Assembly: GCF_910592395.1 (NCBI RefSeq)
Contig: NC_088308.1
Coordinates: 9,377,001-9,441,000 of the forward strand
Length of the DNA: 64,000 bases
DNA from: Lineus longissimus
Taxonomy: Eukaryota; Nemertea; Pilidiophora; Heteronemertea; Lineidae
Direction of reading: 5' to 3'
The notes below the pieces were generated by a model. That model saw only the letters and a list, made by a program, of their open reading frames with translations, did not search any database and had not been told where the DNA came from. Positions within the stretch are counted from its first letter, which is position 1. The number at the start of each line of letters is the position of its first letter. The translations under genes and the position numbers were made by a program. Shown one piece after another: positions 55,831 through 64,000 of the stretch.

Positions 55831-57276
55831 GGCCGCCATTCCAATCTGAATGTGGTGAAATTCCACATCCACGAAACAACGAGACTTTTTGTAGGTTTTT
55901 TTATTCCAAAAATTCAAAAAAGATTGTCATATCGTATTTCAAATCTTTGTCTGAAAAAATTCTCCCTAAAACAGGTGTTTTATGCGCACTATTTTGTTAG
56001 CGTATAGAAAATTGCTTTGTGATCAGGTTTGTTCGTGCAGACGATTTTATGAAGCGAGGCGAGTTTGACCCTTGAACAGTTTTAGTCGGCTAAAAATGGA
56101 AATGAATATTCACTTTAGTAATATTAAACAGGGTTAAAATTACAACAGACTCGAAGATCTTTAGTAAATCGCCACATTTACGGCATTTTGTTCGAGCATT
56201 CTTGCCGCGTAAATTTGTGTACAATATACATGCAATAAACATGCAATGTAAGCCAAAAGTGGCAGAGATAATATGCTTGAATATTATTGCTGCTTTGGAG
56301 AATGAAGCGATGTTTGCCTGCACTGCATCTTCAAATTTCGATACGCAATCCACAACAAAACAAGTTTTGCAGTTTTACATTTATCAATCGGTTGGAGACG
56401 CGAAATTGATGTAAGCATCGGTGTAAGTTTTATTAATCGAATACATGTTATTCTCAATTTTACAACCCTCAGCAAAAACTTTCGCTCGTATAAACCAAGC
56501 GAGCCGATGGTGCAATGCCGATATAACTTGGCAATCGATCAGCTCTCATTACATTGTAAAAGCGGCTACCACCGCGCTCGAGCCAAATCTGTGATTGGAA
56601 TCTTCCGTTGATAATTCGAAATTGCCGGCAGAAAGACCATTGATAGCATTTCCAGAGTTTTTCAATATATTTATTGAAGAATCTGGCCAACCATTGTACT
56701 CGTGGTCTACTCTGCAGTGCTCATGCATGGTCGATAATTATCACAGATTTGGCTTGAGCGCGTTGGTCGCCGCTTTTATATTGAGAACTGATCGATTGCC
56801 AATATATACTGTGATATTGCACCATCAGTTCGGTTGGTTTATATGAGAGAAATATGCCTGCCGATTCCGGGTGAGCCACAGCCGAGTGGGTTATCGCTTG
56901 GGACAGAAACAACCTGATATTTCCCCATCCGCCTCCGCACAAACAGACCGCGGGGGTATGCGGGTGGGGGACCTGCCTGGCCAACTCGATACTCACCTTT
57001 TATGTTTTGCCTCTTCTTGGCAGGAATGGTAATAGGCATGAAGTAAAGTGGGGTAAAGGTAGCCCCCGGCTATTGTCTTCTTATTACACTCCCGATATTA
57101 TAGATTTAAGGCATAGGAGAAAAAGTCTGGCTAATTCTTTTAAAAAGTTCGGGAAACTTTACATACATATCATTATAAAAGCGGCGACCACCGCGCTCCA
57201 GTTAAATCTGTGATTGGAATCGTCCGTTGATAAAAAGAATGTACCATTTTCTTCAAATTACTGATGGATGCAGCGT
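55831..57276. other. Upstream region; two early copies of the AAAAGCGGC motif
   Basis: No gene is supported. GTAAAAGCGGCTACCACCGC near 56558 and ATAAAAGCGGCGACCACCGC near 57177 each precede (A/C)AAATCTGTGATTGGAATC, starting the repeat field that runs to 60.6 kb. Poorly conserved inverse matches between 56475-56600 and 56745-56870 were also noticed. Confidence 0.5.
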
Positions 57277-58163
57277 TATATTAGTTTGATAGCCATTCGT
57301 GATAGGAAAAATAAAGTATGATAGTACCAAAGAACTGAATCTCATAAAATCCGAAACGAATAAACTAAACATATATATTTTGTAATGAGTGCCTAATGGG
57401 CCGCAAAAAGAGAGAACTGTATCGTCTAAGAACATAAAAGGTGAGTGTCGAGTTATCCTAGTGGGACCCCTCAACCCTTTACGGCATCAGCATTGACACC
57501 AGGTGGAGGAAACCTTCTGTAGCTTTAGTCTCTAGTGAAGTCCCCACTCGGCTACGGCTCACCCGGGAAATAATCCTGAATTTTATATACTTATTTCAAC
57601 CTATCTGGTGGTGTAATCTTAATATATGGCATATTGTCACAAAATGACGTCAGCAATAGGATCAATAGTTATTTAAATCGAATCATCCACGGTGAAAAAT
57701 AATGCTCTGTGGATTTGGATAATCAAACACAAGTCAGAGTACAAAAACAATCAAATACAAGAGTACAAGAGTTAGTATCTGGTCCGGAGGCTGGCCCTAT
57801 GAGGGATGGCATGCGAGGCACTACACGCTCCCTCCGCTTTTCGTCGGAGAGATCAAACCAGTCTCCACAAAAAGCAGCCCCTAACTCCGTCTTTTTAGTC
57901 GAAATGTGCCTGAAAACGCATATTTTGCACTGACTCACTTTTTCCCCTCGTTTCCAAGATCGCACTATACAATCATGTAGCTTCTGTTCTCTCTGGATTT
58001 TAGCCCGTGGTCCTCCCCGACTGTTTCCAAAATTTCAGGATCTGCCTGTGCATTCTGATCAATTGTACATTGGTACAATAGCATTCAGGGGGTTATGGCC
58101 AAAAAATGATACAAAAAAGGAAGAAAAGTGCTGGATGGCGCTGGTGGTTTCTGTGAGTTAGAC

Positions 58164-58251
58164 GCCCTGGGCGGGAGAAGAACCTACGGTTGTGATTTTG
58201 AATGAAAGTCAAATACAATAGTACGAAGTAACCACCTAGCAAGGCCAGCAC
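58164..58251 (-). repeat. tRNA-like module T1 (88 nt)
   Basis: The minus strand begins GTGCTGGCCTTGCTAGG (A-box-like) and ends CCCAGGGC. The B-box position reads GGTTCTTCTCC, so it is mutated. The terminal arms can pair at six of seven positions counting one G-T. Confidence 0.55.
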
Positions 58252-59320
58252 AAATATCAGGCGAACGAAACGCTATATCATACAGAATATTGCCATCTGG
58301 CACAGAAAAGATAAAGCCCTATTCACTTCGTATAAAGTATAAATCATAGGCCTTTATTCACCAGTCTAGTAGGATATGATTTCGCGTCCTTAGAATCATT
58401 TCTAGATATCCATTTATCTGAATGCGAACTACATGTATAGTCAATTCATAAATTTCATGTCCGCATTGTTTTAGGCACTCGAGGGCGAACTACAGGTCGG
58501 GTTTCTTTAGATAGATACGGGTATTTCACGGATTCACCACTGAGTCAAACTTCTAAAGTTGGTGAATATATCAGTGCGCATCTAAAACAAGCCTTCGTGC
58601 GATTTTAGACAGCTTGACGGCCTTTTCCATCACGCCTGCACTGATCTCTGCAGCATTGACACCAATAAAAGCGGCCACCACCACTCTCAAGCCAAATCCG
58701 TAAATATCGTTTCATACATGCTGTTGGTCATTTAAAAACGGACCATCCATGGTGAACGTGGAAAAATGCTGGATGGCACCGATGGTTTCTGTGGAGAACG
58801 ACTCCTGGAAGGGAGTGCTGGATGGTGTGATAGCCATTCGTGATAATAAATAAAGAGTATGAAAGCATGAAAGAACTGAATCTCATAAAATCCGAAGCGA
58901 ATAAACTAAATATATATATTTTGAAATGAGTGCATAATGGGCAAAAAGAGAAAACTGCATCGTCCAAGAACATAAAAGGTGAGTGTCGAGTTATCCTAGT
59001 GGGACCCCTCAACCCTTCACGGCATCAGCATTGACACCAGGTCGAGGAAACCTTCTGTAGCTTTAGTCTCTAGTGAAGTCCCCACTCGGCTACGGCTCAC
59101 CCGGAAAATAATCCTGAATTTTGTATACTTATTTCAACTTAACTGGTGGTGCAATCTTAATATGGCATATTGCCACAAAATGACATCAGCAATAGGATCA
59201 ATAGTTATTGGTAAGTGTACATGCATTGACCACACAATTTGAATTATTTTCCTTTGGAAAATAGAATTCTATTGTGTATCCATTGTGTGAGGGATAATTC
59301 TTGGCCAACCTGTAGAGCTA

Positions 59321-59476
59321 CAGTTGAACCTCTCTTTTAAGGACACCCTCCTTAGAGAGGTGTCCTGAATAGAAAGGTCAAATTGAATGGATACAACCAA
59401 TTTGGGACCAAAGCTAGTCTCCTTTTTGAAGAGGTTGTCTTAAATAGAGAGGTGACCGCTAAGGGAGGTTTGTCTG
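59321..59476. mobile_element. 156 bp MITE with TA target duplication
   Basis: The ends CAGTTGAACCTCTC and the inverse GGGAGGTTTGTCTG are flanked by TA (59319-59320 and 59477-59478). The interior has inverted GAGAGGTGTCC/GGACACC motifs. The CAGT(T/C)GAACCTC terminus is typical of widespread Tc1/mariner MITEs. It is present only in the second copy of the tandem unit. Confidence 0.82.
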
Positions 59477-60080
59477 TACTGGGTCTGATCACGTCACCAC
59501 GAAAATAAAAGCGGTGACCGAAATCTCTTACCAAATCTGAGCTCATTCGAGCACATACAGCTCATAAAACTTGTAGTCATTTAAATCGAATCATATGGTG
59601 AAAAATAATGCTCTGTGGATTTGGATAATCAAATAGAAGAGTACAAGCCGAAAGTTGGTATCTGGTCCCCGGATCTGGTTCTCGGAGGCTGGCCGTATGA
59701 GGGGTGGCATGCGAGGCACTACACGCTCCCTCCGCTTTTCGTCGGAGTGCTCAAACAGGTTTTCAAGGCGTCAGCCTCTGCAAAAAGGGGCCTCAAACTC
59801 TTCTTTTTAGTCCTAATGTGCCCGAGAAAAACGCTTATTTTGCACTGACTCACCTTTTTCCGTCGTTTCCAAGAGCGCATTAAACATGTAGCTTCTATTC
59901 TCTCTGGATTTGTGGCCGCCCCCCCCTCCGGACCCTTTCTAAAATTTGAGGATCTGCCAGTGCATTCTGTCCAATTGTATTCTAGCATGAATTATATTTG
60001 GGGGGGGGGGGTTATGTCCAAAAATGATACATAAAAGGAAGAAAAGTGCTGGATGGCGCCTGTGGTTTCAGTAGTTAGAC

Positions 60081-60168
60081 GCCCTGGTCGGGAGTCGAAC
60101 CTACGTTTGTGATTTTGAATGAAAGTCAAATACAATAGTACGAAGTAACCACCTAGCAAGGCCAGCAC
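60081..60168 (-). repeat. tRNA-like module T2 (88 nt)
   Basis: It has the same layout as T1 with an intact B-box GGTTCGACTCC and an A-box-like TGGCCTTGCTAGG. The T-stem has two mismatches, so a working tRNA is unlikely. Confidence 0.6.
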
Positions 60169-60514
60169 AAATATCAGGCGAACGAAACGCTATATCATAC
60201 AGATTTCTGTCTCTGGAAAAGATAAAGCCTTTTTCCCGCCGCCGGCATTATTTTGAATTAAGTATAAATCATCGGCCTTTATTCACCAGTCTAGAAGGAT
60301 ATGATTTAACGTCTGCAAGGATCTCTACAGTAAATGACAACAATAAAAGCGGCCACCACCACTTTCCAGCCAAATCCGTAATTATTGTTTCATACATGCT
60401 GTTGATCGTTAAAACCGAACCGCATGGTGAACATGTCTCACTTTTTTCAAAGAAAAATCACAAAAGAAAAAAAGGAAAAGTGCTGGATGGCGCCGGTGGT
60501 TTCTGTAGTTAGAC

Positions 60515-60595
60515 GCCCTGGGCGGGAGTCGAACCAACGGTTGCGATTATGAGCCCAAATCAAAATGCGGAGTAACCACCTGGCTGGGCCAGCAC
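60515..60595 (-). repeat. tRNA-like module T3 (81 nt), best preserved
   Basis: The A-box TGGCCCAGCCAGG and B-box GGTTCGACTCC both fit polymerase III consensus. The acceptor arms GTGCTGG/CCAGGGC pair at six of seven, and the T-stem at four of five. A CTCATAA loop in the right place would give a CAT (Met-like) anticodon, but the anticodon stem is broken. A tRNA-derived SINE head or tRNA pseudogene is most likely. Confidence 0.6.
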
Positions 60596-60823
60596 GACTT
60601 CATGGCGAAATACAGGCTATATAAATCGTTGTCTGATATTTGGAATATCCGAAGTGGTGTGACGTCGAGAACACGTGATTGCCTTATAACCTCAGTTGGT
60701 TTTGAAATCCGACCGTGACGGACAGCTCTTGTGTTCGACATGGTTGGTTTCGGATTCAGCGCTACTATAGTGGATTGTGCACTATAGTAGTAGTTTGCAC
60801 TTGACTCGGTGAGTTAGTGCATA

Positions 60824-61060
60824 GCCGGGGAGTAACCCTTCTTGGGAAAGGTAGGCTCAAGGCTGCCGGAATGCTTGATTCGTCAGGATGGCCGAGGTGA
60901 TATGCCGGGGAGTAACTCTGCTTGGGCAGGGTAGGCTCAAGGCTGCCGGAACGCTTGATTCGTCAAGATGGCCGAGGAAATAAGCCGGACGTGACCTTGT
61001 TTGGGCAAGGTGGGCCAGGCTGCCGGAAGGCTTGATTCGTCAAGATGGCCGAGGTGATGA
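60824..61060 (+). repeat. Three tandem copies of an 80 bp unit
   Basis: Units start at 60824, 60904 and 60984 with GCCGG(G/A). Each contains GGCTGCCGGAA, GCTTGATTCGTCA and GATGGCCGAGG. The third is the most diverged. No coding meaning was found. Confidence 0.92.
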
Positions 61061-61478
61061 GCTAGAGGACCGACTCTGATGAAGTAGTAAATAGCGAGTT
61101 ATCCTGTTGGGTCGGGTTAGGCCCGAGGGCAGGCCATGCTAGGTTGCCCGGATGAGAGTTGGGTTGTAGAATGGTGGCGCAGGAGCTGTTGGAGCTGGTG
61201 CAGAGTAATGTAGGGAAAGTATTGAGGAACCAAAGTGAGGAGTTGTCAGCCATGGCGCAGTTGGGTTAAGAGCGTCAGTTGGGAAATAAGTTTGGTGTCT
61301 GCTATTGGATTTGTGGTTAAGTGTTCGAAGTAGGAAGTGGATGGCGCTGATCCGAGTGGGTGGTTTAGTTGTATAATTATGTAAGTGAGTTCACCGTATC
61401 GATCTTAGTGCATAATGTGTAGTGCATTCGCATGTATGCTCAAGACTATATAGGTTATTGATATACCGAGGCCAACTC

Positions 61479-62037
61479 GGGCTGAAAGGGTGGATGTCGT
61501 CCTGGGTGCCGACAAATAGCACCCAGGTTCGAGATCGACTGGACAATAAGCACCCTGGGTGCCATAACACAAGACAAACAGCACCCAGCTTCTTTTTGCC
61601 TGGCTTACGGATCTTAGGGACGAGGACTTTTCTTGCAATCTCGTTTTATCTCGCGCCGTGGTACTTGCGGCATTAGCAACCTATAATCAGGCCCTTCCTC
61701 ACCCTGCACAACTTTGACTAAATCGTTCTTTATCTCTCTCCCCTTAGAGACGAATACCCCGTTTGAATATGATGGAATTGATGAAAGAAAAGTTTTTAGA
61801 GTGCGGTTGGAAACAGGGACGGTCGCCATCTTGCAAAATGATGGTTATGATGGTTATTATGACACGTGACCTCCGTGAGCGTGGGGCAAACCTCGGTTGT
61901 AGGTATAGAAAAGTGTAGAAGAAGAAGCTGGGTGCTATTTGTCTTGTGCAATGGCACCCAGGGTGCTTATTGTCCAGTCGATCTCGAACCTGGGTGCCAT
62001 TTGTCGGCACCCAGGACGACATCCACCCTTTCAGCCC
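61479..62037. mobile_element. 559 bp element with ~120 bp TIRs and AACTC target duplication
   Basis: The left arm starts GGGCTGAAAGGGTGGATGTC and the right arm ends with its exact inverse. The arms stay closely paired through GCACCCAGGTTCGAGATCGA and GCACCCTGGGTGCCA. The direct repeat AACTC lies outside both ends (61474-61478 and 62038-62042). The centre (~61600-61910) is unique and noncoding. The superfamily is not identified. Confidence 0.88.
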
Positions 62038-62571
62038 AACTCGGGCAGGTACACGTGTCGATGGTACAAATTACAGATTACAAATTACAAATCGTTTGTT
62101 GAATCCGTGTAAAATTTACTTTTTCATAAGATGAAAGTACAATAAGCATAAGTGCAGTGCAGACAGAATGTAAGAGGAAAGAGAGCACTAAGTAATTAAA
62201 GTAGTCAAATACATGCTTCTGTTAGAACATACAACCACTCTACATGTGTTTTTTTAATTCTGTTGGTTGGCAGTTTGTCCAGTATCTATTATCAGGACTT
62301 GAGCCGTACAAATTACTAGTCCCTAGTCTTGACTTAGGACTACTAATACTATATAAAATAATCTATATTACTATTAACGAACTCTTCTGTTCTGTAAGAC
62401 TGTACAGTGTACTGCTGTTGTACGATGACATGCAATCGACATGACGTCATGTCCCACTCATGATTGCCATGCCTATCATGATTATGAACTGAAGACCTGA
62501 ATTTGAGGCTGGATTCGAACTCGCGCCCATCATGAACATCGGACTTTCACAAACTCTCCAAAAGACATAGG
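62038..62571. other. Spacer before the Harbinger element
   Basis: No gene or repeat family was recognised. The 62244-62444 frame is AT-rich and without motifs. Confidence 0.5.
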
Positions 62572-64000
62572 CTGGTATTTAGAATGTTCCTTTAGTCTAA
62601 AGGTACACCTTTAGCCTAATGTTCTCATGTAAAGTCACCCTTTCGCGATTTTAGAATGAACCTTTCTTTGCATCAAAAAGTTGACCTTTTCTCTCTCCCT
62701 TTCGTAAGGTACGCATGGTTTTTAAAATGTTCCTTATCTAAAAGTTGACCTTTATTTTGGCTAAGGAATTCCTTTATTCCTAAGGTTGGTCGAGACCAAC
62801 CTTTGAGTCTCCCTTTAGCTTGGTGTAGACTACCAGCTCTGTCATTTTGCTCGCGACGTTCAAACTATCAGCATGGGAGACTACATACGGAGGGTCCAGA
62901 ATATAGAGAGGCTGCAGATTGCTGCTCGCCCACGAATTCCAAGGATTCGTCACACTATTTATGTGGATCCAGATGTACGAAGGAATGATGAACAATTCCG
63001 AAAACGTTACCGTTTTGCCAGGGAAGGATTCAGGCAAATTCTCGATATGTTTCGCGACAATTTACCCGAGCCAATTGACAATCGTGGAAACCCAATCCCA
63101 CCGGAAATTCAGGTGAAAGCAGCGCTGCGATTTTATGCCACAGGAAATTTTCAAATTGTTGCTGGGGATTTGACTGATATTTCCCAACCTTCACTTTCAA
63201 TAATTGTTGTGAAAGTTTCAAACGCCATCGCAAGGAAACGACAACAGTTCATTAGGATTTCAGAACAGGAGGCTGCAAGAGCCATGCAGCGCAAATTCAA
63301 AGATATTGCTGAATTTCCGTACGTAATCAGCTGTGTAGATGGTGTCCACGTACAAATTCAACCCCCGCCTGTGGAGAATAAGGAAATATATCGTTGCAGA
63401 AAGAGCTTCATGTCATTAAACGTGCAAGGCATTTGTGATGCCGACCTCCGTTTCATAAATGTTGTTGCCAGATGGCCAGGTTCCACCCACGACTCGCGCG
63501 TCTTCGACAACAGCTTGATTTTCAACAGATTTGAAAATAACGAACTATCAGGTTTACTGCTCGGTGATTAGGGATACCCGTGTCGACCATTTTTGATGTC
63601 ACCTTTCCGCAACCCAGTTGGTCAAGCAGAAATACGCTACCATCAGGCACATGTTAGAACCCGTTCAACGGTTGAACGTACATTTGGAATCTGGAAGAAG
63701 CGGTTCCCTTGTTTGAAATTCGGGATACGCTGCAAAATCTCCACAGCAATGAAGATAATAGTTGCAACCGCTGTCCTGCACAATTTTGCCAGGGACATAG
63801 GGGATCCTGACTTTGAGCGTGACGAAGATGACGATGATGAGGATGAGCTTCAGCTAAATGACGATGCACTTGGTAATGCAGTGAGACAGACAATTGTACA
63901 ACAATATTTTCTGTAGTTATCAGATTTTATCAGTGGTTCACTGACAGTACACCTCGCTGTTCAGATGACATTTACCAGTGGTTAATTCATCTGAGAGTAC
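62572..64000 (+). mobile_element. PIF/Harbinger transposon, left part (runs off the window)
   Basis: The probable left end is near GGCTGGTATTTAGAATGTTC (62572), followed by a subterminal zone rich in CCTTTAG/CTAAAGG and AAAGTTGACC repeats up to the transposase ATG. The right terminus is beyond 64000, so the TSD cannot be checked. Confidence 0.7.
62873..63916 (+). pseudogene. HARBI1-like DDE transposase with one premature stop
   Basis: From the ATG at 62873 the frame runs 347 codons to TAG at 63914-63916 with a single internal TAG (codon 233, 63569-63571). Length and order match HARBI1-type nucleases. There is an N-terminal helical part with FRKRYRFAREGFRQILDMF, then PIPPEIQVKAALRFYATG and the DDE core. 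The three acidic residues are all present: D156 in SCVDGVH, D232 in LLLGD and E268 in TRSTVERTFGIWKKRF. The tail is very acidic. The stop falls right after the second Asp, in the conserved GD-x-GYP motif, so one base change separates it from an open frame. Harbinger elements usually need a second Myb-like protein, not seen here. Confidence 0.9.

Larger units (their letters stand above)
57277..60350. repeat. Tandem duplication of a 1.5-1.9 kb unit (two long copies)
   Basis: 57277-58380 matches 58827-60310 in order: GATAGCCATTCGTGATA, GAGTGTCGAGTTATCCTAG, AATGCTCTGTGGATTTGGAT, GTGCTGGATGGCGC and the tRNA-like module. The second copy has an extra ~370 bp (about 59210-59580) that contains a MITE. 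The first has extra sequence at about 58390-58660. A partial third copy (60440-60600) has only the tRNA-like part. No long ORF is conserved between copies, so this is noncoding repeat. Confidence 0.88.

Noticed and set aside
60515-60595. Functional tRNA-Met gene
   Set aside because: A and B boxes and a CAT-like anticodon loop are present, but the anticodon stem does not pair and the module recurs in diverged repeats.
1-64000. CRISPR arrays, bacterial operons or prophage
   Set aside because: Introns, animal domain architectures and eukaryotic transposons throughout; tandem arrays here have no spacer structure.

Overview
The window is nuclear DNA of a metazoan, most likely a marine invertebrate. 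The genes are split by introns with GT/AG junctions that can be read by eye. The coding content is animal-specific: thrombospondin-1 repeats joined to a trypsin domain, a mesothelin/stereocilin-like superhelical protein, LamG-type exons and a small secreted cysteine-rich peptide. A large part of the rest is animal-type transposable elements. The sequence alone does not identify the species.

Layout. 1-5.8 kb has no gene, but holds the first copy of a 2.3 kb duplicated block (second copy at 19.7-22.0 kb). 6.7-18.5 kb carries two paralogous minus-strand LamG-type terminal exons. Between them lie hairpin-forming ~70 bp repeats, a dead CR1-like LINE (about 9.0-15.35 kb) whose ORF1 is split by a solo LTR, and a deleted PIF/Harbinger element that keeps the N-terminus of its transposase. 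22-27 kb is gene-poor and has a 653 bp near-palindromic element. 27.5-45.9 kb is one minus-strand gene of five exons whose phases all fit: signal peptide, two TSP1 repeats, an acidic linker and a complete trypsin-like catalytic domain (485 aa). Its introns hold several MITEs and a 32 bp tandem array. 48.2-49.0 kb is a two-exon plus-strand gene for a 74 aa secreted peptide with six cysteines in the mature part. 52.1-55.8 kb is a minus-strand gene with at least seven exons whose product resembles mesothelin/stereocilin/otoancorin proteins; its 3' end was not found. 56.5-61 kb is a field of tandem and dispersed repeats that includes tRNA-like minus-strand modules. 61.5-62.0 kb is another inverted-repeat element, and 62.6 kb to the end is a Harbinger transposon with one premature stop in its transposase.

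The three host genes with full or near-full models (protease, cysteine-rich peptide, mesothelin-like protein) have no evident shared pathway, although the first two and the LamG proteins look extracellular. The strongest internal evidence comes from paralogous copies that act as natural empty sites. They define the ends of one MITE exactly, support a second, and fix the LINE's limits within a few bases.
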